The notes below the pieces were generated by a model. It saw only the letters and a program-made list of their open reading frames with translations, was not told where the DNA came from and ran no database searches. 64,000 bases of DNA from Paenibacillus farraposensis. GTDB taxonomy: Bacteria; Bacillota; Bacilli; Paenibacillales; Paenibacillaceae. The position numbers and the translations under genes are program-made. Shown here piece after piece: positions 1 to 8,307 of this stretch. Location: assembly GCF_020736845.1 (NCBI RefSeq), contig NZ_JAFFQR010000015.1, forward strand, positions 190,240 to 254,239, written 5' to 3'. Position 1 is the first letter of the stretch; every line of letters begins with the position of its first letter.

Positions 1-1
1 G

Positions 2-32
2 CCTCCTGAGTATGTTTTTTTTAAACCGCTTT
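2..32. promoter_or_regulatory. Left-edge intergenic: LacI-type operator and RBS of a divergent gene
   Basis: Bases 23-32 read AAACCGCTTT, matching the LacI-family operator pattern AAANCGNTTT. On the minus strand, bases 2-7 read AGGAGG, a ribosome binding site pointing out of the window, so a gene probably starts just beyond the left edge. The operator would lie between that gene and the LacI regulator at 181, the usual place for a local repressor site. The site is read directly; the function is inferred. Confidence 0.45.
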
Positions 33-180
33 CTTAAGCTCAATTTCACTGTAATCCCTGTAATGCATTACAGGTCAAGGGCTTTTAAAAAACTTATTTG
101 AGGAAGATGACAATTAGAGGACGGGACCACAAACATGCTAAACGCGAACATGTTAAAATAGAAAGAACGAGGTGAGAAAT

Positions 181-1149
181 ATGGCAAATATTCATGAGAT
201 TGCAAAGCTCGCGGGCGTATCCTCGGCTACGGTGTCCCGTGTCATTAACAAGCACCCATATGTAAGTGAAACAACAAGACAGCGAGTACAAGAGGTCATA
301 GATCGGCTCGATTACGTGCCTAATTTAAATGCAATTTCTTTAAAAACAGGCATGACGAAGCTCATTGGAGTTATTGCCATTTCTTTTAATGATTCTTTGA
401 GTGTATTTGTACGTGGATTCACTATGTATGCTCAGGAGCATGGCTTTAATATAGCGCTGTTTATTACGAATGGGGAGAAGGAACGGGAGCTTGAGGCATT
501 GGAAATGCTGCGAAGAAAGCAATTGGATGCTTTGGTTTGCATGATTCGTGTCAATGAGTGGAGTGTGATTGAGCACTATACCAAATATGGCCCGATTGTG
601 ACGTGGCAGCGGGTGAACATCGAGACCATACCGTCCGTATTTATGGATCAGTATCAGGGGTACATGCTTGCGCTGGAGCATCTGTATGAGCGAGGATATC
701 GCAGCATTGTGAATGTGTACGGGAGTATGAGGGGACTGAATACGAAGGAGCGCATCCGGGCCTATCATGATTTTTGCAAAAAATATGATCTGGACGCTGA
801 AGCCTTTCCGCATTTTTATGACTTAAATTCAATAGAAGCGGGTGAACAAATTGCTCACTGGTGGGGAGAACAACCCAACAAGCCGGATGCCTTCGCTTGT
901 TCTACCGATTATTTGGCTGCAGGGCTGTTGACCGAAGCACGCAGGCTCGGTGTTTCGGTACCAAGTGATGTTGCAGTGGTGGGTTTTGATAACACCGAAA
1001 TTTCGCATTTGCTTGATTTAACGACCATTCATTACCCGATTGACAAGCAGGCGGAAAATGCGTTCATCATGATTCGGAATGCCCTTGAGGGTCTTCATGA
1101 AGCATTACATCCTTTGGAATTCAAATTAGTTGAGCGAGCGACCACTTAA
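181..1149 (+). CDS. LacI-family transcriptional regulator
   Basis: A 322-residue DNA-binding repressor. Residues 1-50 form the LacI helix-turn-helix and hinge helix (IHEIAKLAGVSSATVSRVIN), followed by a periplasmic-binding-protein-like effector domain that includes the usual AVVGFDNTEISHL stretch near residue 280. I chose ATG 181 over the in-frame GTG 172 because GAGGTG at 169-174 sits six bases before it and the family starts at this point. It probably senses a sugar and represses the divergent gene just off the left edge. The effector cannot be named from sequence. No clear terminator follows. Confidence 0.93.
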   Translation: MANIHEIAKLAGVSSATVSRVINKHPYVSETTRQRVQEVIDRLDYVPNLNAISLKTGMTKLIGVIAISFNDSLSVFVRGFTMYAQEHGFNIALFITNGEKERELEALEMLRRKQLDALVCMIRVNEWSVIEHYTKYGPIVTWQRVNIETIPSVFMDQYQGYMLALEHLYERGYRSIVNVYGSMRGLNTKERIRAYHDFCKKYDLDAEAFPHFYDLNSIEAGEQIAHWWGEQPNKPDAFACSTDYLAAGLLTEARRLGVSVPSDVAVVGFDNTEISHLLDLTTIHYPIDKQAENAFIMIRNALEGLHEALHPLEFKLVERATT

Positions 1150-1251
1150 TATCCTGGTTATGCTTTTTTCTATTGACGCATGTTAATATTTGGAGGAAAA
1201 TTAAGCTAAGATTACAAATTTCGGATTTTTTGTATGAAAGGTGGTTATGAC

Positions 1252-2082
1252 TTGGGGCATACACCTACGATTTTAGCGGAACTGGAGGATTATTTGCAAC
1301 GAAATGATGTAACGCTGCCACAATTTGCAGAGCATTCAGGTGTTCATCAGAGAACGTTAAATAATTGGTTTGCCAAGCATCGTCCTGTTGCTGTCCATCA
1401 GTTGGACCGAATCACACTGGCAATGGGATTACCAGAGGGTTATTTTTACGAACGATACATAGAACATTACATCATCGAGAGTTCCTCGGATTGGCGGAGA
1501 ATTGAACCGGTATTGTTCCGCTGTGCGGAATTGGATAAGCTGGCAGCGATTCAGCGCATAGTTGGACATATTATGGACAACCTGCTGTATTCCCCGAAGC
1601 TATTTGACGCGGCAGAACAATTATTTGCACAGGGTCGACATGCTGCTGCGCTGTTGCTCTATGAGGGGGACGAACTTAACCTAATGGTTCGAGCACAACA
1701 AGTTACCGTGGATGCCGTTAAACGGAAAGAAAGCGAAAACTGGATTAGAAAAAATCTCAGTGACATCGCTGGTGAATTGAGTACCATATTTGCTCTTGCC
1801 TTTGCTACAAGAACTGCTGCTGGTGTAGCATTGGGATTGGGTGCTCTTATAGCTGGCTCACTAGCGACTAACTATTTCCTCAACTCTATCACCGCTGGCC
1901 TGAACGGGACTTCGCGACACGCTAGCTGGTTTAATGTGAACACCAACAAATACAAACGTATTGAATTTGAAGCTGCTTTTGTAGAGTACTCCAACGCTGG
2001 AGGTACAACACGTTACATCACTCAAGCTGGTTCTATTTACCGCATGCAACGGCTCGATGGAACTTGGATTTACGCTTCTTAA
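1252..2082 (+). CDS. XRE-type HTH protein with an unrelated hydrophobic C-terminal half (probable chimera)
   Basis: About 276 residues. The N-terminal ~140 residues look like a Paenibacillus XRE regulator: an HTH (FAEHSGVHQRTLNNWF) and then the start of a TPR-like helical region (DAAEQLFAQGRHAAALLLYE). In such regulators, as I remember them, the helical repeats continue to ~400 residues. Here the pattern stops near base 1670. The rest is different: a charged linker, a hydrophobic Ala/Gly/Leu-rich segment (VALGLGALIAGSLATNYF) and a polar, aromatic tail ending in LDGTWIYAS. TTG 1252 is preferred because AAAGGTGG (1237-1244) lies seven bases upstream; ATG 1234 in the same frame has no RBS. It may be a deletion fusion of two genes. 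Function of the C-terminal half unknown. Confidence 0.6.
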   Translation: MGHTPTILAELEDYLQRNDVTLPQFAEHSGVHQRTLNNWFAKHRPVAVHQLDRITLAMGLPEGYFYERYIEHYIIESSSDWRRIEPVLFRCAELDKLAAIQRIVGHIMDNLLYSPKLFDAAEQLFAQGRHAAALLLYEGDELNLMVRAQQVTVDAVKRKESENWIRKNLSDIAGELSTIFALAFATRTAAGVALGLGALIAGSLATNYFLNSITAGLNGTSRHASWFNVNTNKYKRIEFEAAFVEYSNAGGTTRYITQAGSIYRMQRLDGTWIYAS

Positions 2083-2100
2083 TCATAATAGTAGTACAAC

Positions 2101-2131
2101 AAAAAAAACGCACTAATTGTGCGGTTTTTTT
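2101..2131. terminator. Bidirectional intrinsic terminator
   Basis: CGCAC-TAATT-GTGCG hairpin flanked by eight A on the left and seven T on the right, between the convergent genes ending at 2082 and 2133. It can serve both strands. Confidence 0.75.
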
Positions 2132-2132
2132 G

Positions 2133-2462
2133 TTAAATTAAAACGTAAACAATTGTACCAACTACAGATATAGCCATCATTAATAGTGAAATAATATGTT
2201 TTTGTGAACTTCGAATATATTTCCATTGGAAGATAGATCGAACACCGAACACTAGAATAAGTAATACGCCAATCCAAACATATTTATAAGGTTCTTTAAC
2301 AAAAAGAACTGACAAAATTACCACAATACCCCCAATCACAATGAACCACCTGTATGGGATAAAACCATCCGTGTCTGATATCTTCTCATCTGTTTTGCTG
2401 AAAATTTTATCCAGAACAAATTGAATCACAGCTGCAATAAATAATACAAGAGCAAAACTCAT
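2133..2462 (-). CDS. Small membrane protein, DUF4181-like
   Basis: About 109 residues with three to four hydrophobic segments: an N-terminal helix (FALVLFIAAVIQFVLD), then helices around WFIVIGGIVVILSVLFV, YVWIGVLLILVFGVRSIF and a C-terminal one. The central FQWKY motif after a membrane helix recalls the Bacillus DUF4181 family, but that match is from memory. The start is ATG 2462, since AGAAGGTG lies just upstream; the upstream TTG at 2492 has no comparable RBS. Transcribed alone and toward the shared terminator. Function unknown. Confidence 0.6.
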   Translation of the reverse strand: MSFALVLFIAAVIQFVLDKIFSKTDEKISDTDGFIPYRWFIVIGGIVVILSVLFVKEPYKYVWIGVLLILVFGVRSIFQWKYIRSSQKHIISLLMMAISVVGTIVYVLI

Positions 2463-2691
2463 TGGTATCACCTTCTTTTTCCATTTGTTCAACTATACTA
2501 CACCAATACAAATTTTTCATGCATCAATAAACATATGATCCAATCTTTTCGATTCGAGGCTTTCTGTTTTGTATCTCAAGGTCACGTCGCAGCTTGAACG
2601 AATCTTTATCAAACGATACAAAAAATTAGCATTTATGGGGTAGTACCAGCGAAGCTGTCACAGCCCGTAAAGTAAACCAGTGAAAAGTTAA

Positions 2692-2862
2692 GGTTTTTGT
2701 TGGTATCGGAACCATAGTTCTGCTTTGCACTCGTTATTCTGGTTCAACGTGGTTTCTAAGGCGCATTTGAACCACGTAGCTGTCATGAAATGCAAATATG
2801 TGGGGAATTATGGGAACTACTTTGCGGGTGGTGTCACGTTCGCTGGTACTGCTCCGAATTGA
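2692..2862 (+). pseudogene. Remnant of an unidentified protein (C-terminal end)
   Basis: A stop-bounded frame of 56 codons with no start or RBS. It encodes a protein-like sequence with ALHSLFWFNVVSKAHL and then YVGNYGNYFAGGVTFAGTA before a stop. The composition (aromatic and glycine-rich, hydrophobic) looks like real coding sequence rather than noise. The WFNV near its start recalls the tail of the gene at 1252. I read this as the surviving 3' end of a lost gene; identity unknown. Confidence 0.35.
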
Positions 2863-2917
2863 AGACTGATATCAAATAAATGTGGGGGGGCAGTTACTAC
2901 AATTGTATCTGGTGTAA

Positions 2918-3103
2918 CCCTTCTTAACGATATTAGAATCTATACTGAAACAGAATTTTGTAGGCTTGTTGAAAAATCTTGTCAATAATCCTAGACATTT
3001 CACCCGCTTCAAAGTAGTATCGACAATTTGGATGGAATGGCATGAAGGCCCGACAATGGGATACTACACTTACTATACGACAGTCTCCTATGATGTAGCC
3101 TAA
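2918..3103 (+). pseudogene. Second gene remnant (C-terminal end)
   Basis: A frame of 62 codons bounded by stops at 2915 and 3101, without a credible start. It encodes helical sequence (ILKQNFVGLLKNLVNN) and then FKVVSTIWMEWHEGPTMGYY before ending in VSYDVA. It is probably the 3' end of a decayed gene. Together with the remnant at 2692 it accounts for most of the gene-free stretch 2463-3129. I cannot name the family. Confidence 0.35.
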
Positions 3104-3116
3104 GCAGTAAACATAA

Positions 3117-3148
3117 AGAAAAGGGCGGATCAATTTCGTCCTTTTTTT
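3117..3148 (-). terminator. Possible terminator for the minus-strand gene at 3130
   Basis: On the minus strand, AAAGGACG pairs imperfectly with CGCCCTTTT, followed by a T-rich run. The stem begins inside the last codons of the gene. Weak. Confidence 0.35.
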
Positions 3149-3483
3149 CTGATCTCTTTAAAAATTATGCCGCTGTAAATGAGGAAATAGGATTCTGCTA
3201 TTAGAAACAATGACTTATGCCACCATGTTTCTTGTGACATAAATAGAAATAGGATAATTCCGAATGAGATCATAAGCATAATCAGCTCTACAATCGTATC
3301 AGTTATAATACTTGTCCTATGATTATTCTGGTATTTTTCGTACATCGTTCGACCAATCAAACGGATGGCGTATACACCCATCAACCAATCATAAATATAG
3401 TGGGGCGGATTGTTATATACAATTCGAACCGTTAAGGTAGCCAAGAAAATTATCAAAATAATAAAAATTGGATTCTTTAGCAT
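3130..3483 (-). CDS. Small hypothetical membrane protein
   Basis: 117 residues with three hydrophobic segments: an N-terminal helix (IFIILIIFLATLTVRIVY), a middle pair around IVELIMLMISFGIILFLF and a C-terminal helix (SLFLIAESYFLIYSGIIF), ending in a basic tail RKKGRN. The start has a good RBS (GAGAGGAGA, six bases upstream). The organisation resembles the small protein at 2133 (a membrane helix, then a motif with an aromatic-basic end), so the two could be related members of one family. Function unknown. Confidence 0.55.
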   Translation of the reverse strand: MLKNPIFIILIIFLATLTVRIVYNNPPHYIYDWLMGVYAIRLIGRTMYEKYQNNHRTSIITDTIVELIMLMISFGIILFLFMSQETWWHKSLFLIAESYFLIYSGIIFKEIRKKGRN

Positions 3484-3881
3484 TGTTTTCTCCTCTCACT
3501 GTATTTACAATTATTATACAATATCGATGAGGTAATTTCATAAAATAAACATACTTTGCAAAACAAGGTAATTCGCCTTGGGAAAGGTCATTTTTATCAA
3601 GGGTGTTTCTGGAGGAATCCAGGAGTACCCCTTTTTGATGAGCGGTGGAAAGCTCCCCGGCTAAGGCACTCTATATTCCTGACGCTCGCTATCGTCACGG
3701 CTCACGGAACGAGTGGTCTTGAAGTCGGATCAGTGAGGACAAAAAACACCAAAGTCGCTGCATTCCCCGCTTACGCATCGCTTACCCATTCTATTTTGCT
3801 CATCATCGGTATTTTGCATAGAACAGCACCATGATTCGCTGCGCTGTATTTTCGTACTCTGAGAGAGCCAGAGAATTTCAC

Positions 3882-3976
3882 TCTCATGCAATATCGCCGG
3901 ACCCTGCACGACATGGGCATCATCCTTGGAGATGGTCGGATAGATGGGCCCCACGCCGAGATAATCTGCACCTTGC
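3882..3976 (-). pseudogene. thiE: Stray fragment of thiE
   Basis: These 95 bases are 94% identical (six mismatches by my count) to bases 7824-7918, inside the intact thiE, in the same orientation. On the minus strand the fragment still encodes the ThiE core around DYLGVGPIYPTISKDDAH and VQGPAILHE, including the phosphate-binding region. Nothing of thiE is recognisable on either side. Four of the six mismatches look silent, so the copy seems to have diverged under, or from, a functional gene. The flanks 3484-3881 and 3977-4080 hold no other gene I can support. Confidence 0.75.
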
Positions 3977-4089
3977 GGACGACTCCTATAGGGCCCGCCA
4001 ACTTTGGGCTCTCATCATGTGAACATAACTGGGTGTTTATCATAAAGTATTATTGTCTACACATCAAAACAAGACAGGGAGTGTATATT

Positions 4090-4302
4090 TTGCACAATAC
4101 CGTTTTTTACCGTGATATGTACATGTCTAATGATCCTAATCAACTTGCTGGTCAAAATTTTGTAAAGGCGGAGCATTTTGAACGGATGAAAATGGCTAAT
4201 GCGAACAATCCAGTGTTGTTTTTTCAGTTTGCCGAACAAGAGTATTGTCACAGAGCCCTTGCTCATCGTTATCAAGGCATTGCTCATGCTGCTGAGAGGT
4301 AG
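4090..4302 (+). CDS. Small hypothetical protein
   Basis: About 70 residues from TTG 4090, with AGGGAGTG (4076-4083) six bases upstream; GTG 4081 is an alternative. The sequence is polar, with no signal peptide or membrane helix, and holds PNQLAGQNFVKAEHFERM, then FFQFAEQEYCHRALAHRYQG and an AER end. It looks like a compact helical soluble protein. The frame extends upstream through the thiE fragment without a stop, but that is fortuitous. A terminator-like hairpin follows at 4342. I do not recognise the family; it could also be a gene remnant. Confidence 0.4.
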   Translation: MHNTVFYRDMYMSNDPNQLAGQNFVKAEHFERMKMANANNPVLFFQFAEQEYCHRALAHRYQGIAHAAER

Positions 4303-4341
4303 CAAAAGTATCAGATCATGCTTAGTAAAAGATTCTGGATC

Positions 4342-4391
4342 AATGACATTGGAGGGCCTTATTTGAGGGCTTATCTTATGTCATTTTTTTT
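4342..4391 (+). terminator. Terminator-like hairpin
   Basis: AATGACAT (4342-4349) pairs with ATGTCATT (4378-4385), followed by a run of T. The 28-base loop is long and has little inner pairing. It would end the small gene at 4090. The rest of 4392-4682 is AT-rich, with only a weak TATATAG/CTATATA inverted repeat. Confidence 0.45.
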
Positions 4392-4682
4392 GGGTAACAA
4401 GATACTTCTTCTTATCATAGTTAGTAATACGCTGAATTGTACCCATTATTGAGGATTTTGCAAAAATCCAATAAGCGACTTCCAATAAACAATATATAGA
4501 TCGAAATGGTCTAGTTTGTCTATATATTGCACTTTGGAGCAATTGGGATCAAATTCCACAAAATCCTGAATAAGAAAATTATTGTTCTAAGTTTCTCTGT
4601 GGTTGATTTTATCAACAAAAATAAACTTTAAATCCATAGTTTGTGTGGCCATAATCCGTATAATTATAACGGAGGTGATGAA

Positions 4683-5319
4683 ATGAAAGAAATCAATATT
4701 GCTAAAACACTTATTGTAAAGCGCAGAGAAAAGGGATTACGCAGGATGAGCTGGCAGCATATATCGGTGTTACAAAAGCGTCTGTTTCAAAATGGGAAAC
4801 AGGACAGAGCTATCCGGATATTACCTTTCTTCCTCAATTGGCGGCATATTTTAATATCAGCAACGATGAATTAATAGGATATGCGCCTCAAATGACAGAG
4901 GAAGATATAAAATGTTGTATCACAGACTTGTCTCTGATTTTACTGAAAAGCCCTTTGATGAAGTGATTACAGAGTGCAGTAGGATCATAAAAAATATGGT
5001 AGCACAGGCGTATCTAATGATGGGAAACGTGAAAGAGGCCAATGAAGTCATGCAGATTAGTATGTCTATTTGTACTTTAGATTTTTCTCTATATGACTTG
5101 CATGGTGACTCTTATTTTGATGTCATTGACGACTGGCTCAAGGAATTCAAGCTAGGATCAAAGACCGTTCGAAATGAAGAGACTGTCAAAGCAAGCATGG
5201 TACAAGGTATTGTAGAAAATCCTGCATTTGCTGCTTTGGCGAAACTGCCGAGATATAAGAGTAACGTTGGAACCTTAAAATTCAAATTGGGGATGAACGA
5301 AAATGAAAAACATTTATAA
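4683..5319 (+). pseudogene. XRE-family regulator broken by frameshifts and a deletion
   Basis: Starts at ATG 4683 behind GGAGGTGATG and reads MKEINIAKTLIVKRREK. It then loses frame in the run AAAAGGG at 4729-4735. One base fewer restores a perfect HTH: GITQDELAAYIGVTKASVSK, then WETGQSYPDITFLPQLA. A second break near 4911 moves to another frame (LYHRLVSDFTEKPFDEVITE), and the central part is short: ECSRIIKN runs straight into VAQAYLMMGNVKEANEVMQ, with a helical stretch apparently missing. A third slip follows near 5070. The last frame ends at 5319, overlapping the next gene. Relatives pair an HTH with a TPR-like domain of about 350 residues. Non-functional unless the first slip is a sequencing error, and even then damaged later. 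Confidence 0.8.
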
Positions 5320-6070
5320 AAGTGCATTGAAATTTTCACTTTGTATGCTACCAATTGGTATTATTGGTGGAGTACTGATAGGAATGCATAACATCGCCAC
5401 GCTGGATGAAGAAATGATTAACCAGATCCTATCCCAGATGTCCAAAGAAGTATACATTATGGTCTCAGGTATTCAGACGGGCATTTTATATACTGGTATT
5501 ATGGGATTTTTAGGTTATATTTTAGCCGATAAGGTAAACCTACTGAAAAAGCTGACTTTTACAAAAAGAAGTACTCTGATTACTTTATTTATTAGCATTA
5601 TAGTTGGTCTGCTTTTATTATCGGATTATTTCTTTTTTGCCAAAGTAATTCCCGAAGTTGCGGCAAGTTATACGAAGGATAGCTATTCGCCAATCTATCT
5701 GGCCGTCTCGGTTATTTACGGTGGAGTAATAGAAGAAATTATGATGAGATTATTTTTCATGTCATTGGCTGCTTTTATCTTTTGGAAGCTGTTTGCCCGC
5801 AGCAAAGAAAAAGAGAATATCCCAGTATGGGTATTTGTAGTTGCCAACATTGTATCAGCACTTTTGTTTGCAGCAGGGCATATTCCGGCAACGATTGCGA
5901 CGTTTGGTGGTCTGAACACCTTTATTCTAATTCGCTGCTTCCTGCTCAACGGCATTTTTGGGATGGTTTTTGGTTGGCTGTATCGGAAGCTGGGATTACA
6001 ATATGCGATGATGGCACACGCTTTGGCGCATGTTATTCATCATGTTATTTTGTTATACCTCCTACTTTAG
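5303..6070 (+). CDS. CPBP-family intramembrane metalloprotease (Abi/CAAX-like)
   Basis: 255 residues, about seven to eight membrane helices. The CPBP (former Abi) signature is present: the EExxxR motif at E144-E145 to R149 (VIEEIMMR), a histidine at 193 in FAAGHIPATIA, and further histidines in AHALAHVIHH near the C-terminus, forming the expected metal-binding set in the membrane. The start has GGGGATG about nine bases upstream and overlaps the end of the broken XRE gene by 17 bases, so the two were once a regulator-protease operon. Family members include prenyl-protein proteases and bacteriocin self-immunity proteins; substrate unknown here. Confidence 0.85.
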   Translation: MKNIYKSALKFSLCMLPIGIIGGVLIGMHNIATLDEEMINQILSQMSKEVYIMVSGIQTGILYTGIMGFLGYILADKVNLLKKLTFTKRSTLITLFISIIVGLLLLSDYFFFAKVIPEVAASYTKDSYSPIYLAVSVIYGGVIEEIMMRLFFMSLAAFIFWKLFARSKEKENIPVWVFVVANIVSALLFAAGHIPATIATFGGLNTFILIRCFLLNGIFGMVFGWLYRKLGLQYAMMAHALAHVIHHVILLYLLL

Positions 6071-6155
6071 TAGTAACAAAGGTTTATACAAGCTATCACA
6101 TCAATTGAGCCTTATAAATCAGCCGGCCGAGGACCTTGAAAGGATAATTCATTTT

Positions 6156-7442
6156 ATGAATATAACTAATATTTCAAGAAAGCAGCAGGATCTTATACAA
6201 ACATACGTGGATTCTCCTGAAAAGCAAAGAAAGTTATATCACCGTACAATCATTACGGTAATTATTTCGCAAATTTTCGGTGGTGCCGGTCTTGCGGCTG
6301 GAGTAACAGTCGGGGCATTATTAGCACGGGATATGCTGGGTACCGATAAGTTCAGTGGCGTTCCTACAGCTTTATTTACACTAGGATCAGCAGTAGCCGC
6401 TTTACTTGTTGGTCGATTCTCCCAAAGATTGGGTAGAAGAATGGGGTTAGGACTGGGCTTTATTGCAGGAGGAATAGGGGCGATCGGCGTTGTTGGGGCA
6501 GCTATTGCCAATAGCATTATCTTACTTTTAATTTCACTTCTTATCTACGGAGCGGGAGCGGCTACCAATCTACAGGCTCGTTACGCAGGTACAGACCTGG
6601 CGGACTTTAAACAGAGAGCCACTGCTGCAAGTCTGGCTATGGTTTTTACCACAATTGGAGCAGTAGCGGGGCCGAATTTAGTAGAGGCAACTGGCAGATT
6701 CGCCCTGTCGATCGGAGTTCCTAGTTTAGCAGGACCCTTTCTTTTATCAGCAGTTGCTTATCTTTTTGCAGGAATTGTTCTATTGTTGTTTCTTCATCCT
6801 GATCCTCTGCTGGTTGCATATGCTATTGCACATAAGGTAGATACAGAAGCAAAATCTTCTTTAGCCAATACAGCAACTAATGGTGGACGTGGAGGAATTA
6901 CGCTCGGTGCTTTAGTTATGATATTGACTCAAATTGTCATGGTAGCGATTATGACGATGACTCCCATACATATGGCACATCATGGACATGGATTGAGTGA
7001 AGTTGGAGTGGTTATCGGTTTTCATATTGGTTTTATGTATCTGCCATCTCTAATTACAGGTATTCTGGTAGATAAAGTAGGGCGGATTGTAATGGCGGCG
7101 GCTTCTGGCTTAACATTGTTAGTTGCAGGAGTTATAGCTGCTCTTGCGCCCTCTGAATCGATGGTTATGCTAATTGTTGCTCTTTCTCTCTTGGGGCTGG
7201 GCTGGAATTTTGGACTAATTAGTGGAACTGCTCTGATTGTAGATTCAACCAAAACATCTAATCAGGCCAAAGTGCAAGGAGTTGTGGATGTATTGATTGC
7301 ATTAGCAGGCGCATCTGGAGGAGCGTTATCTGGCATGGTAGTTGCAAATTCCAGTTATGCTACGCTAGCCTATGCAGGCAGTTTCCTTTCTCTTCTTTTG
7401 ATTCCAATTATGTTTTGGATACGCCCGCAGAAAATCAAGTAG
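6156..7442 (+). CDS. MFS transporter
   Basis: 428 residues with 12 predicted membrane helices, glycine- and alanine-rich. The conserved loop after helix 2 (GRFSQRLGRRMGLGLG) is the MFS motif A, and a related loop occurs between helices 8 and 9 (DKVGRIVMAAASG). It is probably a drug- or metabolite-exporting major facilitator. ATG 6156 has AAAGGA at 6139-6144; the longer reading from 6030 overlaps the CPBP gene and lacks an RBS. A strong terminator follows at 7474. Substrate cannot be told from sequence. Confidence 0.85.
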   Translation: MNITNISRKQQDLIQTYVDSPEKQRKLYHRTIITVIISQIFGGAGLAAGVTVGALLARDMLGTDKFSGVPTALFTLGSAVAALLVGRFSQRLGRRMGLGLGFIAGGIGAIGVVGAAIANSIILLLISLLIYGAGAATNLQARYAGTDLADFKQRATAASLAMVFTTIGAVAGPNLVEATGRFALSIGVPSLAGPFLLSAVAYLFAGIVLLLFLHPDPLLVAYAIAHKVDTEAKSSLANTATNGGRGGITLGALVMILTQIVMVAIMTMTPIHMAHHGHGLSEVGVVIGFHIGFMYLPSLITGILVDKVGRIVMAAASGLTLLVAGVIAALAPSESMVMLIVALSLLGLGWNFGLISGTALIVDSTKTSNQAKVQGVVDVLIALAGASGGALSGMVVANSSYATLAYAGSFLSLLLIPIMFWIRPQKIK

Positions 7443-7473
7443 TAAAATCAGCTTTACACCCAGCTGGATTTTC

Positions 7474-7506
7474 AGGCTGTCGAGGAAGTTTCGACAGCCT
7501 ATTTTT
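7474..7506 (+). terminator. Intrinsic terminator after the MFS gene
   Basis: Perfect 10-bp stem AGGCTGTCGA / TCGACAGCCT with a seven-base loop, followed by ATTTTTAT. Confidence 0.9.
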
Positions 7507-7644
7507 ATATTGATTTTATGAAACCACGAAGGAAAATACATAGAATCTGGAGACAACCAGCGACTGGAGCAACGATTCGTTTGAACACAGATACAAGAGG
7601 CATTCCCAGTAGCCATTTTATCGTTTTTACGACACTCCCGGACG

Positions 7645-8307
7645 TTAGATGCTTAAAATAACCTTCTTCTTTAGTTCCTCGACCGCAGCTCGAATCCGCT
7701 CTGCCCGTGTCACGGCTGAAATCACCGCTATACCATCTGCGCCCGCATGAATCACTTCCTCTACACGGTCCTTCGTAATGCCGCCGATTCCAACGATTGG
7801 CACATGGATACCCGCTTTGCGCATCTCATGCAATATCGCCGAACCCTGCACGGCATGGGCATCATCTTTGGAGATGGTCGGATAGATGGGCCCTACGCCG
7901 AGGTAGTCTGCACCTTGCAGGATGGCGCAGCGGGCCTCCTCAATGGTATGGGCCGAGACGCCGAGCATCCGGTTTCCGATCCGCGCGCGGACAGAAGCGG
8001 CCGATTCGTCATCCTGGCCGATGTGAACGCCATCGGCGTCAAGCTCAAGAGCCAGTTCCACATCGTCATTCACGATGAAGGGAACACCAGCGCGGCGGCA
8101 TTGGTCTTGCAGACGACGTGCCAGCTCAATCCTGGGCGCGCCTGTTAACGCGTCACGGCCCTTTTCCCGGAACTGGATCATGGTCGCGCCGCCAGCCAGA
8201 GCCTCCTGCACGACCCAGCCTGGTTCCGCAAGGCAATTCGCGCTTCCAAGCACCAGGTACATCTGTAGATGACGGCGCACCACGTCAGGCAACATGCTGC
8301 TGCTCAT
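7645..8307 (-). CDS. thiE: Thiamine-phosphate synthase ThiE
   Basis: 220 residues from ATG 8307, which overlaps the thiD stop in the ATGA arrangement; an in-frame start at 8340 lies inside thiD without RBS. ThiE joins HMP-diphosphate and HET-phosphate to thiamine phosphate. TIM-barrel motifs are in order: QFREKGRD (substrate lysine/arginine region), FIVNDDVELALELDADGVHIGQDD (Mg-diphosphate site), GVSAHTIEEA, DYLGVGPIYPTISKDDA and the phosphate loop VGIGGIT. Last gene of thiM-thiD-thiE. Part of it is duplicated at 3882-3976. Confidence 0.95.
   Translation of the reverse strand: MSSSMLPDVVRRHLQMYLVLGSANCLAEPGWVVQEALAGGATMIQFREKGRDALTGAPRIELARRLQDQCRRAGVPFIVNDDVELALELDADGVHIGQDDESAASVRARIGNRMLGVSAHTIEEARCAILQGADYLGVGPIYPTISKDDAHAVQGSAILHEMRKAGIHVPIVGIGGITKDRVEEVIHAGADGIAVISAVTRAERIRAAVEELKKKVILSI

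Noticed and set aside
3556..3834. Open frame of 92 codons on the plus strand
   Set aside because: No convincing RBS, arginine-rich random-looking composition and low hydrophobic periodicity. It lies in the degraded stretch beside the thiE fragment.
5782..6108. 108-codon frame overlapping CPBP
   Set aside because: Shifted reading of the CPBP gene, with no RBS and cysteine/serine-rich random content.
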